This document shows, piece after piece, positions 35,427 through 42,360 of a DNA stretch of 64,000 nucleotides (position 1 is its first letter; each line of letters begins with the position of its first letter). Origin of the DNA: Hymenobacter nitidus. Its GTDB lineage: Bacteria > Bacteroidota > Bacteroidia > Cytophagales > Hymenobacteraceae. A program made the position numbers and the translations under genes. Below the pieces are notes generated by a model that was given only the letters and a program-made list of their open reading frames with translations, was not told the origin of the DNA and did not search any database. The DNA lies in NCBI RefSeq assembly GCF_020447315.1, contig NZ_JAJADQ010000004.1, positions 1 through 64,000 on the forward strand, read 5' to 3'.

Positions 35427-36284
35427 TTAAGCGAGCTTCTCCTTGAACAGCCGCAGGGTTCGGTCCCAGGCCAGCTTAGCAGCCTCCGCATTGTAGCGGG
35501 CCGGGGAGGAGTCATTGTTGAAGGCGTGGTTGGCTCCCTCGTAGATGTACTGCTCGTACGGCACGTGGGCGGCTTTCAGAGCGGCTTCGTAGGCTGCGGC
35601 CCCGGCGTTTACCCGCTCATCCAGGCCCCCGTAGTGCAGCATCACGGTGGCTTTGATCAGGCCCACGTCCTCGGCCTTGGGCTGCATGCCGTAGTAGGCG
35701 ACGGCCGCGTTCAGCTGTGAGTCGTGGACAGCCAGTTGGTTGGCCAGGGCCCCGCCCCAGCAAAAGCCCACGCAGCCGGTTTTGCCGTTGCTGTCGGGGC
35801 GGCTGCGCAGGTAGTTCAGGGCCCGCAGGTAGTTGCCCAGGTTCTGCACGGCATCCAGCTTGCCAATCAAAGTACGGCCTTCGTCTTCGTTGGCCGGCGT
35901 GCCGCCCAGCGGCGACAGCGCATCGACGCCCAGCGCCAAGTAGCCGGCTTTGGCTACGCGACGCGTCACGTCCTTGATGTGGGGCGTCAGGCCCCGGTTT
36001 TCGTGGATAACCACCACCGAGCCCCGTTTCTTGCGGCCTTTAGGGCGGGCCAGGTAGCCTTTCATCGTGGCCTCGTCGCCGGGCCAGGTCACTTCCTCCA
36101 GCACCAGGTCCTTGTCGGTTTCCTCAACGGTGGCGGCCTCAGCGTAGCCTGGGTCCAGAATCGAGAGGGCCGACATAGCCAGAGCCATGCCACCGGTCAG
36201 CTTCACCAGCCGCTCAATAAAATCTTTGCGCGAGAGCGGCTTATGGGTGTATTCGTCAAACAGGTTGATAATGCGCTGATCCAT
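35427..36284 (-). CDS. Dienelactone hydrolase family protein
   Basis: A 285-residue alpha/beta hydrolase. The triad is visible as Cys in GFCWGG, Asp in YGGLDERV and His in GANHAFNND, matching carboxymethylenebutenolidase-type enzymes that use Cys as nucleophile. The N-terminus has SRKDFIERLVKLTGGMALAM, a Tat-like signal with Arg-Lys in place of twin Arg, and the YAEAATV stretch may be a cleavage region, so export is possible. The natural substrate is not known. Confidence 0.88.
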   Translation of the reverse strand: MDQRIINLFDEYTHKPLSRKDFIERLVKLTGGMALAMSALSILDPGYAEAATVEETDKDLVLEEVTWPGDEATMKGYLARPKGRKKRGSVVVIHENRGLTPHIKDVTRRVAKAGYLALGVDALSPLGGTPANEDEGRTLIGKLDAVQNLGNYLRALNYLRSRPDSNGKTGCVGFCWGGALANQLAVHDSQLNAAVAYYGMQPKAEDVGLIKATVMLHYGGLDERVNAGAAAYEAALKAAHVPYEQYIYEGANHAFNNDSSPARYNAEAAKLAWDRTLRLFKEKLA

Positions 36285-36465
36285 GCGGGAAACGTTAGGG
36301 CCGGGTAATTACCGGTAATATAGGCAGAAGCCGCCGTTTGGCTAAGCTTCCTATAAGACTGTTGAAAGCAAAGAAAGCTCAACAGCACCCGGCCGCTGAG
36401 CTCTCCTGAATTTGGGCACTTATGGGGTCTTAACTAGTGACAATCCACCACTTTACACCGCGTTG

Positions 36466-36834
36466 CTACGCTTCCCGGTGCACGGTGTCCATCGAGAAGG
36501 CTGGCACGCAGATCGACCAGTATTCGCACTCTGCGTCGAAGGGGTTGGAGTAGCGTACCCGGGCCCCGGCTTTAATCAGCAGCGACTCGCCGGCGCCTAA
36601 TTCAATCACGTCGCCGTCGACCTCGAATTGCTTGCGGCCCCGCACCACGATGGTGATTTCGTCGAACTGCGGGTTCTGGTGGGGCTCGCTCCACTGGGGC
36701 GGGGCCACCATGTGGGCCACGCTGTATTGGCCGGTCTGGGTGCTGGCCAAGCCGATGTGCTCCTCAATGAGCTTGCCGTCGGTAGTCGGGACGCGAAAGG
36801 GGTTCTGCTGGCGGAAATACCTTTTTTCGGACAT
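36466..36834 (-). CDS. Cupin domain protein
   Basis: A 122-residue single cupin: SVAHMVAPPQWSEPHQNPQFDEITIVVRGRKQFEVDGDVIELGAGESLLIKAG is the first motif pair. His in EPH, Gln and Glu in FDEI give most of the metal-site pattern; the second motif keeps Pro/Gly loops but lacks an obvious His. It could bind a metal and a small ligand. The gene is 12 bases downstream of the Kazal lipoprotein gene and likely cotranscribed with it. Confidence 0.85.
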   Translation of the reverse strand: MSEKRYFRQQNPFRVPTTDGKLIEEHIGLASTQTGQYSVAHMVAPPQWSEPHQNPQFDEITIVVRGRKQFEVDGDVIELGAGESLLIKAGARVRYSNPFDAECEYWSICVPAFSMDTVHREA

Positions 36835-36846
36835 GAGCGGCAGGTG

Positions 36847-37095
36847 TTAGTTGGTTGTGGAGGATGGGCATTCGCCTTTGGTGAAGGAAGTTACGCCGGC
36901 GTTGGTGGCCACGCAGGCGTTGCCGTAGGTTTTGCCGTCGCAGCCGCACACCGGCGTATAGTCCATGGTGCAGGCCACATCCTGCCTGATTTTGGCCGGG
37001 TCGATGCACGGAACGGTAGTGGCAGCAGGTGGCGTGGCCCGGTTGCAGGCCAGAAACGAGAAAAGCAGCAGAGTGGCTGCGCCAAATCGGAGCAT
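36847..37095 (-). CDS. Kazal-type protease inhibitor lipoprotein
   Basis: An 82-residue protein: lipoprotein signal MLRFGAATLLLFSFLAC, a short Pro/Thr linker, then one Kazal domain with six Cys: PCIDPAKIRQDVAC, TPVCGCDGKTYGNAC and GVTSFTKGEC. The VCGCDGKTYGNAC core is the diagnostic Kazal pattern. Such a domain blocks serine proteases; here it would be lipid-anchored at the periplasm or surface. The start is the Met before the signal, not an upstream Met in a Cys/Phe-rich stretch. Confidence 0.9.
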   Translation of the reverse strand: MLRFGAATLLLFSFLACNRATPPAATTVPCIDPAKIRQDVACTMDYTPVCGCDGKTYGNACVATNAGVTSFTKGECPSSTTN

Positions 37096-37348
37096 GAGCA
37101 AGAAATAAAAGGTCAGAAACTCACTAACGAGCTTGCTGCAAATATGTAACGGTAACATAGATATTCTGCTTTGACTATTTTTTAGCTTGCGGCCATAACC
37201 CCGGCCGTCTGGCTTCGTATAGGCAGGCAGAATGGCCCCACTGCCGCCGAGCTTGCCCCAGGCAATTTAGGGGGCGCAGGGCCTCTACCACACACGAACT
37301 AGTCCGACCGACCACTGTTCAATCATTCATCTATTCTCCCTCAACACC

Positions 37349-37783
37349 ATGTCGTATCACGAAGAAGACAACTCCGGTAAAATCCTTTTGGCTGCTTTGG
37401 CTGGCGCTGGCGCCGGTATCATTGCCGGTATGCTGATGGCTCCCGATAAAGGCAAGGCAACCCGCGAAAACCTGCGTAGCGCGGCCACCAAATACAGCGG
37501 CACTCTGGGCGAGCAGCTCTCGAAGTATGGCGAAGAGCTGGACTCGAAGTTCAAAGGCTACGTGGAGAAGCTCGAGGATATGGGCATCACCGGCGTAGGC
37601 AGCAGCCTGAACCTGAAAGGTGACTGGAACGAGTCGAAAGGCAAGCTGAAGCAGCAGTACGCGCAGCTCACCGACGAAGACCTGGAGTACACCGAAGGCA
37701 AAGGCGACGAGCTGGTAGGCCGCCTGCAGTCCAAGCTGGGCAAAGGCAAGCGCGAAATCACCAAGCTGCTGAACGACCTGTAA
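37349..37783 (+). CDS. YtxH-CsbD fusion protein
   Basis: A 144-residue protein. Residues ~8-45 are a YtxH motif: a Gly/Ala-rich TM helix (ILLAALAGAGAGIIAGMLMAP) followed by DKGKATRENL. The last ~60 residues match the CsbD stress-protein family: GDWNESKGKLKQQYAQLTDEDL and EGKGDELVGRLQSKLGKGKREI. YtxH proteins are membrane-anchored stress proteins and CsbD is a small general-stress protein; joined here in one gene. Another YtxH gene follows on the same strand. A terminator sits at 37809. Confidence 0.88.
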   Translation: MSYHEEDNSGKILLAALAGAGAGIIAGMLMAPDKGKATRENLRSAATKYSGTLGEQLSKYGEELDSKFKGYVEKLEDMGITGVGSSLNLKGDWNESKGKLKQQYAQLTDEDLEYTEGKGDELVGRLQSKLGKGKREITKLLNDL

Positions 37784-37808
37784 GCCACCTACAGCGCAGC
37801 TGATGCAC

Positions 37809-37845
37809 AAACGGCCCCGTTTCCTGCAAAGGAGCGGGGCCGTTT
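37809..37845 (+). terminator. Terminator after the YtxH-CsbD gene
   Basis: AAACGGCCCCG and CGGGGCCGTTT with a TCC/GGA inner pair, followed by TT, 26 bases past the stop. Confidence 0.85.
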
Positions 37846-37949
37846 TTCGTACAACTTTCGTTTTCCATCCGCGTTAGATTTCGGCGGAAGCCCTTTTGCT
37901 GGCGCTTGCCACCTTTATTTCACAGCTTACCCATTTTCCGAATTTTCCG

Positions 37950-38327
37950 ATGAAAGACACTAGCGGTAAAGTAATCCTGTCCTTGCTCGTTGGCGCTACC
38001 GCCGGCGTTGTTGCCGGCCTATTGCTGGCCCCCGAAACCGGCGAGGAAACCCGCACCGGCCTGAAAAAGTCGGCCACGAAGTGGAGCGACGACCTCACCA
38101 AGCTTCTCAACGAAGCCGTGGCCCGCATCAACAAGCCCGCTACCGGCGAGGTGGCCCCTGATACCACCGCCGAAAGCCGTAGCGCCGCCGACGATGTGCT
38201 CAGCGCCATGACCCGGGACACTGGCGCCAGCTCCCACGCCACCACTAGCGCCAACACGCCCGGCGCGCCAGAGGAAACCATTAATCCGGAAGCATCGGGC
38301 AGCAGCGAATACGGCCGCTCCCTGTAA
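37950..38327 (+). CDS. YtxH domain protein
   Basis: A 125-residue protein. Start at MKDTSGKVILSLLVGATAGVVAGLLLAPETGEETR, a typical YtxH membrane helix plus basic/acidic continuation. The C-terminal half is Ser/Thr/Ala/Glu-rich and probably disordered. It is membrane anchored with the tail in the cytoplasm, presumably stress related. The upstream in-frame Met would add 18 non-family residues. The TAA stop (38325-38327) forms the start of the promoter-like box of the structured RNA that follows. Confidence 0.82.
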   Translation: MKDTSGKVILSLLVGATAGVVAGLLLAPETGEETRTGLKKSATKWSDDLTKLLNEAVARINKPATGEVAPDTTAESRSAADDVLSAMTRDTGASSHATTSANTPGAPEETINPEASGSSEYGRSL

Positions 38328-38578
38328 TTTTTTTCGGCGAGCTGTAACCTTCTGACAGGTGCTCCGTTAAAGACACTACAACGAGCTTGAAAGAAGGTCG
38401 GAGAAGCTGGTAAAGTAAAATTGCCGACAGTAGGAGCTTCTGGTAGTAACGGTTATGTACTGCCAGCAAAATCAGACTTGTCCATCGCACATTTCTCTAC
38501 TAGCACCCGATTGGAAGGGTAAGCCAGTTGTAGTAAAGAAAAGCCTCCCACGACATTACGTGGGAGGCTTTTCGATTT
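38325..38578 (+). ncRNA. Candidate structured small RNA, copy A
   Basis: This ~250-base unit is alignable with 38992-39245. It begins with a -7-like TAATTTTT (38325-38332). The proposed closing helix is ACTACAAC (38375-38382) with GTTGTAGT (38527-38534). Helix 2 is CGAGCTT/AAGGTCG (38382-38388 and 38394-38400) with a 5-base loop. A third, AGAAGCT/AGCTTCT (38402-38408, 38435-38441), is seen in this copy only. Helix 4 is TGGTAGT/ACTGCCA (38441-38447 and 38459-38465). A terminator ends it at 38572. Helix 2 and 4 change compensatingly in copy B. No open frame of interest lies within. Family unknown to me. Confidence 0.5.
38539..38572. terminator. Terminator of RNA copy A, also usable by the convergent DUF3861 gene
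   Basis: AAAAGCCTCCCACG and its perfect complement around ACATTA, then TTTTCGATTTTT on the plus strand and TTTTC on the minus strand. Confidence 0.85.
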
Positions 38579-38589
38579 TTACGGGGTTG

Positions 38590-38921
38590 CTACCCGTCTG
38601 CCGTTGGTCCAGGTTCTGCCGCCGGAGGGCCGGCCGATTTCAACCGTTGCATAAACGTTTTGAAAGCCGGACCCAGCTCGTCAAACAGCGGATGTTGGCG
38701 GTTTTTCAGCAGCACTTCGCTGAACAGCTTGAGGCCAATGGCAAACTCAGTGGCTTGTCCGGGCTCCTCAAACAGGTTGCGCTGGCGCATCCGCTCGATA
38801 ATGAGAAATATATCGTCGTGGTTCTCAAACGCTAGCTCCACCGGCTTATGTTTCGGGCTGTCCGGGTTGATGCCGGCTATTGCTCCAGACGTAAACGATA
38901 TTGGTAGGCGCGCTTGCTCAT
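38590..38921 (-). pseudogene. DUF3861 family gene with one frame change
   Basis: An ATG at 38921 starts MSKRAYQYRLRLE, the standard N-terminus of DUF3861, but TAG follows at codon 15 (38877-38879). In the next frame the rest of the family is intact: INPDSPKHKPVELAFENHDDIFLII, then RNLFEEPGQATEFAIGLKLFSEVLLKNRQHPLFDEL and FMQRLK, ending at the stop at 38590. One extra base near CAATAG would join them to a ~110-residue protein. A frame from 38967 that stays open across this junction gives a non-family N-terminus, so I reject it. The role of DUF3861 is unknown. Confidence 0.75.
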
Positions 38922-38967
38922 ATTCTTGAAGATGATGGTATAGCAGGGCAGACGGAGCAGCCGGCAC

Positions 38968-38999
38968 TTTGTTGTGGCGCAGTTGCCGGATTAAATTTT
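38968..38999 (+). promoter_or_regulatory. Bacteroidetes-type promoter for RNA copy B
   Basis: TTTG at 38968-38971, a 20-base spacer and TAAATTTT at 38992-38999, a 7 of 8 match to the TAnnTTTG -7 box. Transcription would begin near 39005. Copy A shares the -7 box but lacks a clear TTTG. Confidence 0.45.
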
Positions 39000-39004
39000 T
39001 TCAG

Positions 39005-39245
39005 TCATTTCGTAACCCTGCGCTCTGCATGCCGTAAAAGAAGCCATAACCAACTTATAAGAAGTTGGGATGTCTTGAAAGCAAAATTGCCCGCTGTAGA
39101 GCTTCTGCCAGAAATTCAAAACCTCCGGTAGCAAAATCGTACAGCAACTTTGGTAAGCTTCTTTTAAGAATCCCGTTAAGACATCAATAGGTTCGTTATC
39201 AAAAGAAAAGCCTCCTGCGACTTTACGCAGGAGGCTTTTCGATTT
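39005..39245 (+). ncRNA. Candidate structured small RNA, copy B
   Basis: The paralogue of the unit at 38325. From the -7 box to the end of the terminator hairpin both units are 248 bases. Helices: closing ATAAC (39046-39050) with GTTAT near 39195; helix 2 CCAACTT/AAGTTGG (39050-39056, 39062-39068) with a 5-base loop; helix 4 TGCCAG/CCGGTA (39106-39111, 39125-39130) followed by the shared AGCAAAATC. Compared with copy A, pairs in helix 2 (G-C to C-G) and helix 4 (G-C to C-G, U-G to C-G) changed on both sides. The AAAATTGCC block is conserved. Confidence 0.5.
39206..39239. terminator. Terminator of RNA copy B, also usable by lysS
   Basis: AAAAGCCTCCTGCG with its perfect complement around ACTTTA. 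It lies 22 bases beyond the lysS stop (minus strand) and at the end of RNA copy B (plus strand). Confidence 0.85.
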
Positions 39246-39261
39246 TCAGGCCAGCAGGCGC

Positions 39262-40824
39262 CTACTCTTCACCTTCCGGCTTAGGCGCATTTTCTGACTT
39301 GCTGTACTCCGGCTTCATCTGCGGGAAGAACAGCACGTCCTGAATCGAGTTAGAGTTGGTCATGATCATGCTCAGGCGGTCGATGCCGATACCCAGGCCG
39401 GCCGTGGGCGGCATGCCGTACTCCAGGGCGCGCAGGAAGTCCTCGTCGAGTACCATGGCCTCGGTGTCGCCGCGCTTGCCCAACTCCAACTGGTCCTCGA
39501 AGCGCTGGCGCTGATCGATGGGGTCGTTGAGCTCAGAGAAGGCGTTGCAGATTTCCTTACCGTTGCAGATTGCCTCGAAACGCTCCACCAAGCCCGGCTT
39601 GGAGCGGTGCTTTTTAGCCAGCGGCGACATTTCCACCGGGTAGTCAGTAATGAACGTGGGCTGAATCAGCTTAGGCTCCACATGCTCCCCGAAGATTTCG
39701 TCGATAATCTTGGCTTTACCCATGCTCGGGTCGAGGCCCACTTTCAGCTCCTTGGCAGCAGCGCGCAGCTCGTCCTCGCTCTTGCCGTCGATGTTGAAGC
39801 CGGTGAAGTGCTCAATAGACTCGGCCATCGTGAAGCGCTTCCAGGGGCGCTGGAAGTTGATGAGGTTTTCGCCCACCTGCACCTCGGTTTTGCCGTGCAA
39901 AGCCATAGCCACGCGCTCCACCATTTCCTCCACTAGGTCCATCATCCAGTAGTAGTCTTTGTAGGCTACGTAAAGCTCCATTTGGGTGAACTCCGGGTTA
40001 TGAAACCGGCTCATGCCCTCGTTGCGGAAGTCCTTAGAGAATTCGTAAACCCCATCGAAGCCGCCCACGATGAGGCGCTTGAGGTACAGCTCGTTGGCGA
40101 TGCGCAGATACAGCGTCATGTCCAGCGTGTTGTGGTGGGTCTTGAAGGGACGGGCGGCAGCACCGCCGTACAGCGGCTGCAGAATCGGCGTTTCTACTTC
40201 GAGGTAGCCTTTGTCGTTGAGGTAGTTGCGCATGGCCTGCACCAGCTGAGTCCGCTTGATGAAAGCGTCGCGCACGTGCGGGTTTACCACTAGGTCCACG
40301 TAGCGCTGCCGGTAGCGGGCTTCGGGGTCGGTGAAGGCGTCGTAGGTGATTTTCTCGCCAGTGACTTCGTCGGTTCGCTCTTTCACAACGGGCAACGGGC
40401 GCAGGCTCTTGCTGAGCACCGTCAGGCCGGTCACGTGCACCGACGTTTCGCCCACCATCGTGACAAACACGCGGCCTTTTACGCCGATAAAGTCGCCCAG
40501 GTCGAGCAGCTTCTTGAAGACGGTGTTGTACAGCTCCTTGTCTTCGCCGGGGCAGATTTCGTCGCGGTTGATGTAGAGCTGAATGCGGCCCGAAGCGTCC
40601 TGCAGCTCAGCAAACGAGGCCTTACCCTTCACCCGAATCGACATCAGCCGGCCCGCCAGGCTTACTTCCTGAAAGTTATTAAGCTCGGGGTGGTAGTTAT
40701 CGAGAATTTCCTGGGCGTAGAAGTTGACATCGAATAGCTCGGACGGATACGGCTCAATGCCGAGCTTCTGAAGTTCCTCCAGCTTCTGGCGGCGTATCTG
40801 TTCCTGTTCGCTGAGGTGCTGCAT
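39262..40824 (-). CDS. lysS: Lysine--tRNA ligase, class II
   Basis: A 520-residue cytoplasmic enzyme that charges tRNA-Lys. N-terminal OB fold with [23 protein letters not shown]; class II motif 2 around [23 protein letters not shown]; motif 3 [26 protein letters not shown]. Length is normal for bacterial LysS plus a short acidic tail ([10 protein letters not shown]). The start ATG opens [18 protein letters not shown]. No riboswitch or T-box is visible in the short leader. Confidence 0.97.
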   Translation of the reverse strand: MQHLSEQEQIRRQKLEELQKLGIEPYPSELFDVNFYAQEILDNYHPELNNFQEVSLAGRLMSIRVKGKASFAELQDASGRIQLYINRDEICPGEDKELYNTVFKKLLDLGDFIGVKGRVFVTMVGETSVHVTGLTVLSKSLRPLPVVKERTDEVTGEKITYDAFTDPEARYRQRYVDLVVNPHVRDAFIKRTQLVQAMRNYLNDKGYLEVETPILQPLYGGAAARPFKTHHNTLDMTLYLRIANELYLKRLIVGGFDGVYEFSKDFRNEGMSRFHNPEFTQMELYVAYKDYYWMMDLVEEMVERVAMALHGKTEVQVGENLINFQRPWKRFTMAESIEHFTGFNIDGKSEDELRAAAKELKVGLDPSMGKAKIIDEIFGEHVEPKLIQPTFITDYPVEMSPLAKKHRSKPGLVERFEAICNGKEICNAFSELNDPIDQRQRFEDQLELGKRGDTEAMVLDEDFLRALEYGMPPTAGLGIGIDRLSMIMTNSNSIQDVLFFPQMKPEYSKSENAPKPEGEE

Positions 40825-40888
40825 GAGAATGGTTGTTTATAAGCCTGCAAAGGTAGTCTGAAACCTAGATTTTCACAGCTTGTCTAAA

Positions 40889-41003
40889 AGAACGTCACTC
40901 CAAGCGCAGCGCAGCGGAGTTGAGGAATCTCGCGTGCTATGGTAATCAGCTTACCGTAATACCGGCAGCTGCGAGAGATGCTTCGCCGCGCTCTGCAGAA
41001 CGG
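40889..41003. repeat. Scattered repeat, copy 2 (imperfect inverted pair)
   Basis: The left arm begins AGAACGTCACTCCAAGCGC; the right arm read on the other strand is CGTTCTGCAGAGCGCGGCG then AAGCATCTCTCGC. A small hairpin GGTAA-TCAGC-TTACC lies in the middle. It shares both blocks with 22012-22049. Confidence 0.55.
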
Positions 41004-41019
41004 TTTTTAAATAAACAAA

Positions 41020-41046
41020 AAGCGCCATCCCATTGGGATGGCGCTT
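41020..41046 (-). terminator. Terminator after the 41090 gene
   Basis: AAGCGCCATCCCA and TGGGATGGCGCTT form a 13-bp perfect stem. On the minus strand a TTTT run follows. Confidence 0.85.
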
Positions 41047-41089
41047 AGGTCTATATGTAGTAAGGCAACTAGATTTATATACAGGCCAC

Positions 41090-42130
41090 TTAGGCGGCGA
41101 TGCCCATTTGCTGCTGAGGCTCCTGGCCCGTGAGCAGCGGCTCGATGCGGGTGCGCAGGCGCTCCACAACGAAGTTGTTCTGCAAGTGCTTCGGCAAGTC
41201 CTGCACCAGCTTCTGATACTGCTCCAGACCCATGGCCTTGGCAATATAGCTCTCGTGGATACCGTTGAGGTAGCTCACAATATTGAGCAGCGACTGGTGG
41301 AAAAGCTTGAAGTCGATTTCGGCTTCCACGTAGCGCTCAATCTCACGGCTGGTCTGCGAGATGCGCAGGCGGCCCAGCAAGTCGAAGATGGTGGTGTAGC
41401 CCAAGCGCCAGGTAATCTGCTGCCAGTGCGAAGCTGTCCACTTATCGAGCACCTTGCCCGTCTTCTGGCTACGCAGGGCCGTGTTGGGGTTGGCCTGCAC
41501 CTGCAGGCGCGTCCACTGGGCTTTCATCTTGCGGGTGGTGCGCAGAAACTGCCCGATCTGGGCCTGAGCCTCGATTTCCTTGCCCGCAATGTGCAGGCCG
41601 GGCTTATAGCCAGCCAGCGGCAAACGATGAATGCTGAAGTCACCGTAGGCACCAGCGGCGTAGAACGATACCGGCCGTGGATAGGCATTGCGCACTACCA
41701 ACCGACCAACTTCCCGCCGAATCAAAGAAGGATTATTGGACCGCACGCCGGCTGTATACAGGAAAGCCTGCAAACCCGACAGAATAGTGTGGTAGGCCTG
41801 GGGGAACGTCCAGTGCAGGGCATTGCGCAGATATTCTTCGTCGCCCAGCTCGGCCGTGGCCCGCAAGGCATACTCCGTGCTCCAGCAGGCCTGCAGCAGC
41901 TTGCTTACCGCTTGAATGTCAGCCTCCGTCAACTCTGCTTGGTGAGCCCGGAAGAAGGGGAGGTGCTGCAAGCCGCCCGTTGCATCATCATTCTCCTGGA
42001 TGTGGTAATTGATGGCAAAGAAGTAATTGAGAAACACCTGCGCTGGAATAGACTTGCGCCAGGTTTCCTCGGCTTGCTTTTGCTCGTCCGTAACGAGCGG
42101 AAGGATGTTGTTCTCGATTGTCGTTGTCAT
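41090..42130 (-). CDS. Hypothetical protein, unknown family
   Basis: A 346-residue soluble, mostly helical protein starting MTTTIENNILPLVTDEQKQAEETWRKS. It has no signal peptide, TM segment or motif I know. Regions of note are AQVFLNYFFAINYHIQEND, NALHWTFPQAYHTILSGLQAFLYTAG, SLIRREVGRLVVRNAYPRPVSFYAAGAYGDFSIHRLPL and a basic C-terminal half (RTTRKMKAQWTRLQVQ). The leader (42131-42360) is strongly AT-rich, so regulated or high expression is possible. It has its own terminator. Confidence 0.65.
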   Translation of the reverse strand: MTTTIENNILPLVTDEQKQAEETWRKSIPAQVFLNYFFAINYHIQENDDATGGLQHLPFFRAHQAELTEADIQAVSKLLQACWSTEYALRATAELGDEEYLRNALHWTFPQAYHTILSGLQAFLYTAGVRSNNPSLIRREVGRLVVRNAYPRPVSFYAAGAYGDFSIHRLPLAGYKPGLHIAGKEIEAQAQIGQFLRTTRKMKAQWTRLQVQANPNTALRSQKTGKVLDKWTASHWQQITWRLGYTTIFDLLGRLRISQTSREIERYVEAEIDFKLFHQSLLNIVSYLNGIHESYIAKAMGLEQYQKLVQDLPKHLQNNFVVERLRTRIEPLLTGQEPQQQMGIAA

Positions 42131-42310
42131 GCTAAGTAAACAGGATGCTGCAGCCATTAGTTGCATGTTTGCTAATTTTATTCGCAATATTATGGTGTTT
42201 ATAATAGGTTGATTTACAGATGATTGAATCAATTTTTATATGTGTGGTTAGTTCTGTTATTTCAAGTTGATTTGCTAATGCCATTGGTTGATAGTGACAA
42301 GGCAAAAAAT

Positions 42311-42339
42311 AAGCCTCCATGTCAGCGACACAGAGGCTT
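42311..42339 (-). terminator. Terminator after the second protease gene
   Basis: AAGCCTC/GAGGCTT with an inner TGTC/GACA pairing, 22 bases beyond the stop on the minus strand, followed there by TTTTTTG. Confidence 0.75.
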
Positions 42340-42360
42340 ACGAGCAAGGCTTAGAACAGC

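Noticed and set aside
37143..37159. TATGTAACGGTAACATA as an operator upstream of the Kazal gene.
   Set aside because: Imperfect palindrome, no second site and no regulator nearby; evidence too thin.
38325..39245. The pair as 6S RNA, tmRNA or RNase P RNA.
   Set aside because: The multi-helix layout does not fit the 6S rod; length is too short for RNase P or tmRNA; no tag reading frame or CCA end.
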